Positions 35,088 to 43,744 of a stretch of DNA of 64,000 nucleotides are shown piece after piece. Under the pieces are notes generated by a model that was not told the origin of the DNA, did no database searches, and was given only the letters and a program-made list of their open reading frames with translations. Made by a program: the position numbers and the translations under genes. Source of the stretch: Natrinema ejinorense (GTDB lineage: Archaea > Halobacteriota > Halobacteria > Halobacteriales > Natrialbaceae); contig NZ_NXNI01000001.1 in the NCBI RefSeq assembly GCF_002494345.1, positions 186,001 to 250,000 on the forward strand, read 5' to 3'. Every line of letters begins with the position of its first letter. Within the stretch, counting starts at the first letter, position 1.

Positions 35088-35659
35088 GCACCCGGTCCGG
35101 ATTCGGTCGCGACGGTTCGGGCTTCGCGGGCCTCGTAGGCGTTGTATCCCGCCAGTCCGGCGATCAAGAACCCGGTGGCGAGCGTACTCCAGAACAGCCC
35201 GCCGGTCATCTCGAGCAGTGCGGCCGAGACGATCACCCAGACCCCGACGAGAGCGAGCAGTGTGGCGATGCCGGCACTGAGTGGGACGTCGTTTTTCACC
35301 CGGTAGTAATTGTAGCCGGCGGCGACGACGACGACGAGGCCGACCAGGACGTTGTTCCACAGCGACGCGGCCGCAGCGTCGAAGACCAGCACCGAGAGGG
35401 CGATCCACGCGCCGAACACGGCGACGAGGAGGCTCAGGGTCGACGTGCCACGCCGGCGCTCCTCGTTTGCGACCTGGGTGGACTCGTGGCGCGGGTCGCT
35501 CCCCGTCTCGGTCCGGTCCCCGACGCCGGTGCCGGAGTCGATATCGGCGGACGCTTCTTCCCGTCGATTGGTCGGTCCGTCGGGAGCGTCGGTCCCGGTA
35601 TCGACTCCCGGTTCGGACTCGTCGCTCGTCCGACGATCGTCGCCGTTCGGGTCACTCAT
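35084..35659 (-). CDS. SPW-repeat-like membrane protein
   Basis: 191 residues from ATG 35659. Residues 1-72 are hydrophilic, Asp/Thr/Gly-rich and probably disordered. Four TMs follow in two similar halves, FGAWIALSVLVF and VGVWVIVSAALLEMTGG, which resemble the SPW repeat (G-x-W-x-x-x-S-x-x). SPW proteins are small prokaryotic membrane proteins of unknown role. A longer frame from 35863 is not needed. Confidence 0.65.
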   Translation of the reverse strand: MSDPNGDDRRTSDESEPGVDTGTDAPDGPTNRREEASADIDSGTGVGDRTETGSDPRHESTQVANEERRRGTSTLSLLVAVFGAWIALSVLVFDAAAASLWNNVLVGLVVVVAAGYNYYRVKNDVPLSAGIATLLALVGVWVIVSAALLEMTGGLFWSTLATGFLIAGLAGYNAYEAREARTVATESGPGA

Positions 35660-35857
35660 GCCATCGAACGTAGGGTTCGCGATCCCAAAAGCGCCGTGTC
35701 CGTTCCGGCCACCGTAATCGCTCGAGCGAGATCGAAACCGTCGGTAAAACGTCGTTACCGGGATCGAACGCCGGTCGACGGACGGGTTCGAGCCGGTTAC
35801 TCGATCGGGATCCCGTGACCGATAGCGTTTTTGATCGCTCGACCGTTGACGATAGCT

Positions 35858-38587
35858 GTGCACGTACGCGGAACCGTCGCGGGCGAGGTCGACGTACGGT
35901 CGGTAGCCACGAGCTACGGTGAAAGCGAACTCGCGGAGGTGCCGCTTCGGCCGGCCGACGACGCACGGAACGGCGAGTCACCCGCTCGCGGCGACGGCGG
36001 GACGGCGACCGTCGCGGACGGTCGCGAAACGACGACGGTAACGCTGTGGAACAAGTGGACCGAGTCGGCCGAACTGCTCGAGCCGGGGATGGAACTGCTC
36101 GTGACGAACGCCAAAGAAGAGGAGTACCAGGGGGAGACGCAGTACGCGACGACGGGCGACTCCTACGTCGTCGTCGAACCCTCCTTTCTCGTGAGCGTGA
36201 CGTCGATCCGTAACTGGGTCGAGTGTCCCCGACTCTACTACCTGAACAAGCTCTCGGGAGTGCCACTGAACTACCCCGTCGTCAAGGGGACCCTCGTCCA
36301 CGAGGTCTTCGGCGACCTGCTTCGTGGCCGCGACCTCGAGGAATCGATCGAGGCTCGCGTCGAGGAACGCGGGCTCCAGCTCGGCCTGCTCGGCGAGACG
36401 CCAGCGGCCGTGAAAGAGGAGATCAGGGAGAACGCGACGGCCATCGAGGGCTGGCTCGAGCAGGGTCGGCTGACCGAAGAAGACAGCTGGCGGTCGGAAC
36501 AGCTCCTGATCAGCGAGACGTTCGGCATTCGGGGCCGGGCCGACGCCGTCAGACGGGGCGCGCCGGTCGAACTCAAGACGGGCAAGAACCTGAAGAAAGA
36601 GCCCCGCTTCAAGGACAAGGTGCAGGCCGCCTGTTACGCGCTGTTGCTCGAGGAACACGGTGGGGACGTCGATATCGGGACCCTCCTCTACACGAAGAAC
36701 TCGGCGCTGGATCGCAACGAGGAGACCGGCGACCTGACCCCCGCAAAGGAGTTCACGATGGGCGATGGCCTCCTGAAGTACGTCGTCCGGCTGCGCAACG
36801 AGATCGCGGCGATGGAGACGGCGGGCGATATTCCGACCGGCTACGAGGCCGACGCGAAGTGCGAGTACTGCTTCGAACAGGACACCTGCATGGTCGTCTC
36901 CGGCCGGCTGGATCAGGAGTCGAAAGCCGGTCAGATCGGCCAGTCGTTGCCCGACGAGGAACTCGAGTACTTCGATCGCTTCTACCGGGCGATCGAGGAC
37001 GAACGCCGGGAGGTTCACCGCGAGTACGCCAAACTCTGGGAACAGACGGCCGAGGAGCGGGCCGACGACGACCGCGCGCTCATCGATCTCGAGTTCCTCG
37101 AGAAGCGACCGCTCGAGGGCGGCCGCTGGGAACTCAGGGCGCACAACACGGGCGGCGCGAACTCGAAGCTCCGGGAGGGAGATCTGGTGCTGGCAAGCGA
37201 CGGGGATCCGGTTCGCGGTAGCTCCGAACTCGCCCGAATCGAGCGGTTGGACGACGAAATCGTCATCACGGCTGACGAACCGGTCGAGGTCACCCGGCTC
37301 GACGTCTATCCATCGGAGTTGACGACCGATCGCCTGCTCGTCGCGATGCACGACGCGCTCCTGAAAGGCGACGACCGGCGAAAAGAGATCCTGTTCGGAC
37401 GGGCAAAACCGGCGTTCGACACCATCGAGGAGACGTTCATCGACAACAACGACCGACAGAACGAGGCCGTCACGAAGGCGGTCGGGGCGACGGATTGCGC
37501 GCTGATCCACGGGCCGCCGGGGACCGGGAAGACCTACACCATCGCTCGGGCCATCCGCGCGATGGTCGAACGCGGCGAGCGGGTCCTGCTGTCGGCCTTT
37601 ACCAATCGCGCCGTCGACAACGCGCTCGAGGCCTTGCTCGAGCAACTCGAGGACGTGATCGACGAAGATCGGGTCGTCCGCGTCGGCTCGGAAAGCGGCA
37701 TCCGCGACGACATGGAACCGTACCGGCTCGAACGGGCGGGTGATCCCGAAGATCGCGTCGCGACGCTGCAGAACGCGCAGGTAGTCGCGGCGACGACGTC
37801 GACCTGCGGCTCGCGGGTGATGAAAGAGCAGGCGTTCGACGTCGCGCTGGTCGACGAGGCCGCACAGCTCACCGAACCCGGAACCTGCGCGGCGATCAAC
37901 CTGGCCGAGCGATTCGTCCTCGTCGGCGACCACGAGCAGCTTCCGCCCGTCGTTCGGGCCGAAAACGACCTCACCGAGTCGCTGTTCGAACGACTCGTCG
38001 ATCTTCATCCCGAAGCCGGCGTGATGCTCGATCGCCAGTACCGGATGAACCAGCGCATCCAGGCCTTCGCCTCGAACGAGTTCTACGACGGCCAACTCCG
38101 GCCCGCGACGCCCGATGTCGCGGCGCGGACCCTGGACGATCTCGAGGGCGTCTCCCGGGATCGCCTTCCCGAGTCGCTGCAGGATCCGGTCTCGTTCGTC
38201 GACGTCGAGGGCGATCGGAGCCAGTACACCGACAGCGCGGAGGCCGCGCGGATCGCGGCGCTGATCGAGGCCTACGAGGCAGCGGGCCTCGAGCGCTCGG
38301 AGATCGGCGTCATCGCCCCCTTCCGCGCGCAGGTGTCGGAGATATCGACGCACGTGCCCGACGACGTCGCCGTCGACACCGTCGATCGCTTCCAGGGATC
38401 GAGCCAGGAAGTCATCGTCGTCTCCTTTACCGCGACCGGCTCGCTCGAGGGGCCGATCTTCGAGGACTACCGACGGATCAACGTCGCCCTTACCCGACCC
38501 AAGCGCGCGCTGGTGCTGGTCGGCGACGCGGCGGCGCTGGCGTCCGATCCGGTCTACGAGCGAATGCTCGAGTGGGCTCGCCGGTGA
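35858..38587 (+). CDS. Cas4/Dna2-like nuclease-helicase fusion
   Basis: 909 residues from GTG 35858 (VHVRGTVAGEV); the frame opens at 35831. Order: an N-terminal beta-rich part (1-110), a PD-(D/E)XK nuclease with one Cys at about 123, His148, Asp229, and Glu238-x-Lys240, closed by CEYCFEQDTC at 335-344 for a 4Fe-4S cluster as in Cas4/AddB, then an SF1B helicase. Walker A GPPGTGKT is at 552-559, Walker B VDEAAQLTEPG, GDHEQLPPVV, QYRMNQRI, DTVDRFQGSSQEVI, and INVALTRPKRAL. A Dna2-type enzyme for DNA end or flap processing. Strongly supported; no cas genes nearby. Confidence 0.92.
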   Translation: MHVRGTVAGEVDVRSVATSYGESELAEVPLRPADDARNGESPARGDGGTATVADGRETTTVTLWNKWTESAELLEPGMELLVTNAKEEEYQGETQYATTGDSYVVVEPSFLVSVTSIRNWVECPRLYYLNKLSGVPLNYPVVKGTLVHEVFGDLLRGRDLEESIEARVEERGLQLGLLGETPAAVKEEIRENATAIEGWLEQGRLTEEDSWRSEQLLISETFGIRGRADAVRRGAPVELKTGKNLKKEPRFKDKVQAACYALLLEEHGGDVDIGTLLYTKNSALDRNEETGDLTPAKEFTMGDGLLKYVVRLRNEIAAMETAGDIPTGYEADAKCEYCFEQDTCMVVSGRLDQESKAGQIGQSLPDEELEYFDRFYRAIEDERREVHREYAKLWEQTAEERADDDRALIDLEFLEKRPLEGGRWELRAHNTGGANSKLREGDLVLASDGDPVRGSSELARIERLDDEIVITADEPVEVTRLDVYPSELTTDRLLVAMHDALLKGDDRRKEILFGRAKPAFDTIEETFIDNNDRQNEAVTKAVGATDCALIHGPPGTGKTYTIARAIRAMVERGERVLLSAFTNRAVDNALEALLEQLEDVIDEDRVVRVGSESGIRDDMEPYRLERAGDPEDRVATLQNAQVVAATTSTCGSRVMKEQAFDVALVDEAAQLTEPGTCAAINLAERFVLVGDHEQLPPVVRAENDLTESLFERLVDLHPEAGVMLDRQYRMNQRIQAFASNEFYDGQLRPATPDVAARTLDDLEGVSRDRLPESLQDPVSFVDVEGDRSQYTDSAEAARIAALIEAYEAAGLERSEIGVIAPFRAQVSEISTHVPDDVAVDTVDRFQGSSQEVIVVSFTATGSLEGPIFEDYRRINVALTRPKRALVLVGDAAALASDPVYERMLEWARR

Positions 38588-38690
38588 CATCCTCCTCGCG
38601 GTAAACGGGGAGGGATCGAAGATCCCTCAGGCAGTCGGGCACAGCCCGACGACGGCGAGGCTTCCCCCATAGGGAATACCAGTCAGTCGA
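38583..38690 (-). repeat. solo structured element, possible IS200/IS605 right-end remnant
   Basis: Four stem-loops in 100 bases after the helicase gene: AGGGATC-GAA-GATCCCT (38611-38627) and GTCGGGC-ACA-GCCCGAC (38634-38650) are perfect, flanked by CCTCCTCGCG/CGGGGAGG at 38590-38608 and a GGCGAGGCTTCCCC block near 38655. Read on the minus strand it begins with GGGGGAAGCCTCGCC and ends CGCGAGGAGGATGTCAC, phrases I associate with TnpB element right ends in haloarchaea. No tnpB gene is present. Identification is tentative. Confidence 0.4.
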
Positions 38691-38761
38691 ACCCGCGACC
38701 ATGAGGTATAGGTACTGAACTAAAACTCGTCGGGTCCCTCGGGACGGACGGAGGCACGTTC

Positions 38762-39070
38762 ATGACACGACACGACGGGACGTCGACGGCGAATTCACCG
38801 GGCGATGGCTCCGACTCCGAGCCGTATACCGCCCGGTACGACTGGGACGGGACCGACCTGCCGTCGTCGTCGATCGTTCGGACGGTCGCGGCCGTCACGG
38901 GCATGGAGCCAGCCGACATGCGACCGCTGTACGACGTCGTCGATGCGGAGGCCGTGGACCGACTCTTTACGCGCACCCGGGGCCGGGCACGACCCGAACG
39001 CCTCTCCTTTCGCTTCGAGGACTGCGACGTCACCGTCCACGGCGATGGGCGAGTCGTCGTCGCAGTGTAA
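38762..39070 (+). CDS. HalOD1-domain protein
   Basis: 102 residues. The core from residue 30 (LPSSSIVRTVAAVTGMEPADMRPLYDVVDAEAVDRLF) and ending FRFEDCDVTVHGDGRVVV resemble the HalOD1 output domain found in haloarchaeal signalling proteins, with the alternating helix and strand layout. N-terminal 28 residues are polar. It may act as a stand-alone response module. Convergent with the HTH-10 regulator (20 bp between their ends). Confidence 0.7.
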   Translation: MTRHDGTSTANSPGDGSDSEPYTARYDWDGTDLPSSSIVRTVAAVTGMEPADMRPLYDVVDAEAVDRLFTRTRGRARPERLSFRFEDCDVTVHGDGRVVVAV

Positions 39071-39090
39071 CACCGAGACCCTCGAGCGCG

Positions 39091-39813
39091 TCAGTGCCGA
39101 TGCGTCTCTCGAGTCCGCTCGAACACCATCGTGAGGAGCTTTCGTTCGGCAGCGTGGATGTGTTGTGAGAAGGTCGGCGACGTGATCCCGAGTTCGGCCG
39201 CGACCGCTTCGCCCGAGCACTCGCGGGGCCACTCGTAGTAGCCGGCCTCGAACGCGGTCTCGAGTACTTCGTGTTGTCGTTCCGTGAGCCGTGACCGAAG
39301 CTCCTGGTGGAACGCGATCTGACTAAACGGGGTCGTGAGCGCGTCTTTCGTACGCTTTGCGGCGAGTGCTGCCGCCGGGAACCGCTCGAGGAACGAGTCG
39401 ATAACCGCACCCGTCTCGTGTTGTGGCGGTACTTCGGCGACGATGTGTCCAGTGCCGCTGTTCCCGTGAACGATCTGCGGAAGCGCCCCGAGTTCGGCAA
39501 GCGCCACCGCGGGACAGTCGATCGAAACGAGGAATTCGAAGAGCGCACCGTTTTCGTACTCGCTGAGAAGGTGGGCGTCGACGCGTTCGTGAGCCTCGGC
39601 GAGGCTGACAACCTGGGATGGGTCACCGCCGGTTACAGTGAAAAACTCCGCGTACTCTCCATCGCCGCGTGGGAGTATTTCGGCGAGATCGACCCGACAA
39701 TCGATCCGCTCCGAGACGGCGACGAACGGATACGCACACTCGTCGAACGTGAATTCGATCTCTCGCACCGGTGGTGGCTCCCCTTCTTGTCTTCTGTCTG
39801 ACATCGTCACCAC
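39091..39813 (-). CDS. HTH-10 (Bat-type) transcriptional regulator
   Basis: 240 residues (an inner start at 39804, MSDRRQEG, is possible). The C-terminal HTH-10 DNA-binding domain is clear: LTERQHEVLETAFEAGYYEW, then ECSGEAVAAELGITSPTFSQ and HIHAAERKLL. The N-terminal two-thirds match the bacterio-opsin-activator-type sensory region of the family, with alternating beta and alpha, and contain no obvious cofactor motif. Target genes unknown. Confidence 0.85.
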   Translation of the reverse strand: MVTMSDRRQEGEPPPVREIEFTFDECAYPFVAVSERIDCRVDLAEILPRGDGEYAEFFTVTGGDPSQVVSLAEAHERVDAHLLSEYENGALFEFLVSIDCPAVALAELGALPQIVHGNSGTGHIVAEVPPQHETGAVIDSFLERFPAAALAAKRTKDALTTPFSQIAFHQELRSRLTERQHEVLETAFEAGYYEWPRECSGEAVAAELGITSPTFSQHIHAAERKLLTMVFERTRETHRH

Positions 39814-40010
39814 TCCTGGTCTCTCATCCTAACGTTCTCGTCTTTGAAACCCGTTCCGAAAATTGATAACCCAGTTATGTGTTACTGATCGCTCCGGGGC
39901 CGGCGATGCAGTACGCTCACGGCCAGGAAACGCCGACTCGAGGCGACGAGGCGTTCGCTGAAACGAACTCGCGCAGACAAAACAGCTACTCGGCTACTTC
40001 TCCGGCCGAC

Positions 40011-40376
40011 TCAGAGCGGTGCCCGTTCGCGGATCTCGGGCTTTTCTTCGGTTTGCCTGAACTGCTCGAGCAGGGGTTTGATGTCGTCGAATCCGTCCGC
40101 AAGGACGATGTCACCGCTGCGCAGGTCGTACTCGATGATGTCGTAATCCGCGAGTCGCGGCAGGTGGTTGTGGACCAGCGAAACGTAGACGCGCTGTCGA
40201 ACCTCTTTGTCGATCGCGTCGGCACGGGCGTCACACTCCCAGGCTGCGACCTGCGTGACGACGTCCTCGAGGTTCACCGTTCGATCGTCGGCCAGCTGGT
40301 AGAGCAGGAACCGGCGTTCGGATTCCGCGAGGAGCGCACAGGCCGCTTCCATCCGGCTGGCAGTCGTCTGGTTCAT
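40011..40376 (-). CDS. DUF7344-type winged-helix protein
   Basis: 121 residues. The pattern LLAESERRFLLYQLADDRTVNLEDVV followed by VYVSLVHNHLPRLADYDIIEYDLRSGDIVL is the haloarchaeal DUF7344 winged-helix layout (R-x-L/Y core, then the SLxHxHLPxLxxxxLIxYD motif). Probably a transcription factor; target unknown. Two regulators lie in succession here (HTH-10 then this gene), with 197 bp between them. Confidence 0.78.
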   Translation of the reverse strand: MNQTTASRMEAACALLAESERRFLLYQLADDRTVNLEDVVTQVAAWECDARADAIDKEVRQRVYVSLVHNHLPRLADYDIIEYDLRSGDIVLADGFDDIKPLLEQFRQTEEKPEIRERAPL

Positions 40377-40881
40377 ACACTCTCCAGGTACCCGGTGATA
40401 TTACACCTACTGCCAACACAGATTGGGAGTCCGGTCCCGATCGATCCGACACCGTCCGCGAGGACGTCAGTTGTGAACGTCGAACCCCTCGATTTCGTCG
40501 AATTCGGGTCGTATATACCGTCTCGAGACTGTTTCGATGTCAGATAATTGTCCGTCAGCGCCACGAATCGAGGCCGGTCGGTCGTCCGCTCGCGTCCGCG
40601 CTGTCAGACGCTCCGGCGGTGGCCGCCGATCCGCGAGCGAGCGTTCACCGACGGACAGCGAGACCCCTTCTCGACGCCCGCGTGCTCGACGGGGTCGCCG
40701 AGACGCGGTACGGTGGTGCGGTCGTGGACGCGGTACATCCCGGTGTAGTCGTGGCCGATCGGGGAGTCGAGACGGTCGGACTCCCCGGACGTTCGTCGAG
40801 GAGCGCGCCTCTCGGGACGAGTTCGTCGCACGGATCGAGTACTGGCATAACTTTAAGAAACCTACACCGCGTACTACTGGT
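40377..40881. other. gene-poor stretch before the RNase H gene
   Basis: 505 bp. Minus-strand frames contain a protein-like tail, ending IRPEFDEIEGFDVHN before TGA near 40469, and another frame (40604-40831) with SPIGHDYTGMYRVHDRTTV. Neither is complete, so this may be a frameshifted old gene, or chance in GC-rich DNA. A GTATATAC block sits at 40511-40518. Confidence 0.35.
40852..40857 (+). promoter_or_regulatory. TATA-like promoter of the RNase H-like gene
   Basis: TTTAAG ends 24 bp before the ATG at 40882, the distance expected for a leaderless transcript. It supports starting the gene there rather than at the frame's first codon at 40537. Confidence 0.5.
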
Positions 40882-41523
40882 ATGGCCGCTCACGGCCGGC
40901 CCGCACTGCGGGACTTGTTCGACGAGTCGCCCACGCCCCACATCGCCCATCCCCCGCGGACCCACCATCGTGACTTCTACGTTGCTACCGACGGGTCCTT
41001 CCGGGGACCGGGCGGCGGACTGGGCGCCGTTATCGAAACGCGCGACGGCACCCGCGTCGCACGCGTCGCGACCGCGGACACGCCGCCGGACAACAACGTC
41101 GCGGAGTATCGGGCACTCCACCTCGGACTGGACGTCCTCGCCGCGCGAGCGCCACGAGACGCCTCGGTCGGCGTCCTCATCGACCACGACGCGCTCGCCA
41201 GTAACGTCAACAGTGCCATCCTCGCGACGCGACATCCGGACGGGAAGCCGCCCCGTCCCGTCTCCATCCCGACCGCGACGCGGTATCACTGGCGCGGCAT
41301 TCGCGCCCGGCTCAACGGATTCGACGAAGTGCGGGCCGCCCGGATCGACAGCGATCAAAACCCCGCCCACCCGCTCGCGAACGCGCCGGACCAGTACCGC
41401 CACGTCAACCGGGAACCCGACCGCTGTGTCCTCCCCGACGTGCCGGAGCCGACTGCCGCCGAGTTCCCTCCACCGTCCCGGGCGGACCGAAACAGCGGTG
41501 GCGGCGGTCGCGCGTCCGACTGA
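40882..41523 (+). CDS. ribonuclease HI-like protein
   Basis: 213 residues from ATG 40882. Catalytic carboxylates of the RNase H fold: Asp37 in VATDGSFRG, Glu75 in NNVAEYRAL and Asp101 in GVLIDHDAL; the last acidic site is replaced or shifted near DSDQNPAHPLAN. Close to the archaeal type 1 RNase H group. The 30-residue N-terminus is rich in His/Pro, unlike bacterial RNase HI, and the C-terminus is a polar Gly/Ser tail. Likely cleaves RNA in RNA-DNA hybrids. Confidence 0.8.
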   Translation: MAAHGRPALRDLFDESPTPHIAHPPRTHHRDFYVATDGSFRGPGGGLGAVIETRDGTRVARVATADTPPDNNVAEYRALHLGLDVLAARAPRDASVGVLIDHDALASNVNSAILATRHPDGKPPRPVSIPTATRYHWRGIRARLNGFDEVRAARIDSDQNPAHPLANAPDQYRHVNREPDRCVLPDVPEPTAAEFPPPSRADRNSGGGGRASD

Positions 41524-41605
41524 TCGCCACCGGACGGCGCTCCGTTCGCCCCCGAATCGACCGGAACCGCCATCGTTTTCTCACCGCTCGAGCAAGTCGT
41601 CTCCG

Positions 41606-42064
41606 ATGAGCCTTCGCGTCGCGGTCGCCGCCCCGTTCATCCAGAACGGCACCCGTCGCCTCAAGGAAAACGAGTTCGTCGTCGCCCTCTCGCTCGATCG
41701 GGACTGGTTCTCCCCCGATCAAGCCAAGCGACTGATCGATATCGCGACCAAGGAGGGGCTCCTCGAGCGCGACGACGATGGCCTCGCGGTCACGTTCGAT
41801 CCCGTCGGCGTAACGGTGCCCGAGGAGTTCGTCCCCGACGAGGACCTCCTGCGGGAACGGTCGGCGTTCGAACGGGTGCTCGATTCGCTGGTCGCCGAAG
41901 GGATGGAGAAACACGAGGCCGTCGGCGCGATCAACACCCTCCAGCGGGAACTCGGCCTGACGATCGAGGCCGCCGCGGTGGTCTACGCCCGCCGCGAAGG
42001 CATCGACGTCGACGATCTCGTCCCGATCGCCCGGTCGGCCGTCCGCGACACCGAAGACGGTTAA
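41606..42064 (+). CDS. DUF2240 family protein
   Basis: 152 residues from ATG 41606. Two parts: an N-terminal winged-helix-like region (FIQNGTRRLKENEFVVALSL, then FSPDQAKRLIDIATKEGLLE) and a C-terminal helical bundle (ERVLDSLVAEGMEKHEAVGA). This matches the archaeal DUF2240 family of unknown function. The winged-helix appearance suggests DNA or protein binding. A short spacing (23 bp) links it to the next gene. Confidence 0.75.
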   Translation: MSLRVAVAAPFIQNGTRRLKENEFVVALSLDRDWFSPDQAKRLIDIATKEGLLERDDDGLAVTFDPVGVTVPEEFVPDEDLLRERSAFERVLDSLVAEGMEKHEAVGAINTLQRELGLTIEAAAVVYARREGIDVDDLVPIARSAVRDTEDG

Positions 42065-42087
42065 TCCCGCGAGACCGAGCGACGGAC

Positions 42088-42480
42088 ATGGTCGAGGATC
42101 GGATCACCGACGGTCGCCGGATCGCCGAACTCCTCTCGAGCGAAGTCGACGGCCGCGAGGACGGCCAACTCGCGTCCTTCGCCGTGAGGAACGCCGATCG
42201 AGACGTCGAACCGACGCCCGACGGCGCTCGCGCCTACGACATCGCTCGCCGCGACGACCGACTCGCTCGCGTGTTCGTCCACGAGGATCGTGCTCGCCTC
42301 GAGTTCGAGGCCGGGCAGGAGACAGCGGCCGAGACGGCCAGGGAACTCGACCTTCGGGTACGACCGACGGCGACGACCCCGCCACGAACGCTCGTCTTCG
42401 TCGAACGCGGTGCCGACGTCAAACGCGCGACCGACGTCTTACAGCGAGTGAGCCGTCGACTCGAGGACGACGACGCGTAG
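42088..42480 (+). CDS. hypothetical haloarchaeal protein
   Basis: 130 residues, acidic, no membrane span. Starts with VEDRITDGRRIAELLSSEVDG and has a regular beta-alpha order with DRLARVFVHEDRARLEFE and RTLVFVERGADVKRATDVLQ. Compatible with a small alpha/beta domain; no family recognised. Lies 23 bp after the DUF2240 gene, so it is probably co-transcribed. Confidence 0.55.
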   Translation: MVEDRITDGRRIAELLSSEVDGREDGQLASFAVRNADRDVEPTPDGARAYDIARRDDRLARVFVHEDRARLEFEAGQETAAETARELDLRVRPTATTPPRTLVFVERGADVKRATDVLQRVSRRLEDDDA

Positions 42481-42668
42481 CGAGGGCTCGGCGTCGCACA
42501 CGGAAAACCGGGAGACGCGCCCGAAATCGGGGGCATACGGATCGTTGTCAGGCAATTCCGGCGCTCCCACGACCCGTCCGTGGAGTCGCCGGTTGCTCGG
42601 GACAGGGGACCGTCTCATTCGTTGCCACCGTCGCAATCCCCTTGACGGCGCTTCCCCTACGCCGCGAT

Positions 42669-43640
42669 ATGGCGACCGTCAGCGCGGGGGCGCGACTCCA
42701 CGTCGGCTTCCAGAACCTCTCGCTCGCTCGCGATCGGCTTTACGGCGGTATCGGCATCGGACTCGCGGAGCCGCGGGTAACCGTCACCGCTGACCCCGCC
42801 GCTTCCGTCGAGGCCGACGATCCGTTGGTCCTGGAGTACGCGAACTGCGCCGCCGACATCCTCGAGGTCCCCGGCGTCGCGGTCGCGCTCGAGGAATCGC
42901 TGCCACGCCACGTCGGTCTCGGGAGCGGGACCCAGCTCGCACTCGCCGTGCTCACGGCGACGGCGCGTGCCCACGGTCTCGAGGCACGAATCCGCGAGCA
43001 CGCGCCCGCGATGGGTCGGGGCGGCCGCAGCGGCGTCGGGGTCGCGACGTTCGAGGGCGGCGGGTTCGTCGTCGACGCCGGCCATCCGACGAACCGATTT
43101 ACGACCGAGCCGCCGGCGGCGGGTGACTGGACGGTCCCCCCGGTCGTGGCCCGTCACGAACTGCCCGCAGACTGGCGGTTTCTGGTCGTCGTCCCCGACG
43201 CCGACCCCGGCCGCAGCGGCGACGACGAGGACGCGAGCATGCGGACGGTCGTCGAACGCGCGGATCCCGCGATCGCCGACGAGATCGCCGGCGTCGTCAC
43301 TCGACGACTGCTCCCGGCCGCGGCGGCTGGCCGCCTCGAGGCGTTCGGCGAGGCGATCGCCGAGATCGGGCGCAAGAACGGCGTCTGGTACGCCGACGCC
43401 CAGGGGGGCGTCTTTCGGCCACCCGCGGGCGAACTCGTCGAATCGCTCCGGGAGTGTCCGGTTCTCTCGGGGGTCGGCCAGTCGTCGTGGGGACCGGTCG
43501 TCTACGGCGTCACCGATACCATCCACGCCGACGAGGCCACGGCTGCGGCCGAAGACGCGCTCTCGGCTCGCGGACTCGAGGGAACGGTCGTTCTCACGGC
43601 GGCGGCCGAGACCGGGGCTCACGTTCGGACGGACGAGTGA
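42669..43640 (+). CDS. beta-RFAP synthase-like protein (GHMP fold)
   Basis: 323 residues from ATG 42669. N-terminal SAGARLHVGFQNLSL and the loop PRHVGLGSGTQLALA near residues 79-93 indicate a GHMP-fold enzyme; GRGGRSGVGVATFEGGGFV near 116-134 is typical of beta-ribofuranosylaminobenzene 5-phosphate synthases. In methanogens that enzyme joins PRPP and 4-hydroxybenzoate or pABA on the way to methanopterin. Haloarchaea are not thought to make methanopterin, so its product here is uncertain. Soluble. Confidence 0.8.
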   Translation: MATVSAGARLHVGFQNLSLARDRLYGGIGIGLAEPRVTVTADPAASVEADDPLVLEYANCAADILEVPGVAVALEESLPRHVGLGSGTQLALAVLTATARAHGLEARIREHAPAMGRGGRSGVGVATFEGGGFVVDAGHPTNRFTTEPPAAGDWTVPPVVARHELPADWRFLVVVPDADPGRSGDDEDASMRTVVERADPAIADEIAGVVTRRLLPAAAAGRLEAFGEAIAEIGRKNGVWYADAQGGVFRPPAGELVESLRECPVLSGVGQSSWGPVVYGVTDTIHADEATAAAEDALSARGLEGTVVLTAAAETGAHVRTDE

Positions 43641-43744
43641 TGCCAGCGGTCGGTGAAGCGGTTTCGGTCGACCCGCTCTCGACGCCCGTCAACGAAGCGG
43701 AAGTTGCCCACAACACGTAAGCGGATCCGACTGAACGGACACGT

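Noticed and set aside
35858-38587. Dna2/Cas4-like gene as part of a CRISPR or defence system
   Set aside because: No cas or known defence genes adjoin it; this fusion is a normal chromosomal gene in haloarchaea.
35978-38590. 870-codon open frame opposite the Dna2-like gene
   Set aside because: Composition is that of an antisense shadow in GC-rich DNA; the plus-strand frame carries all nuclease and helicase motifs.
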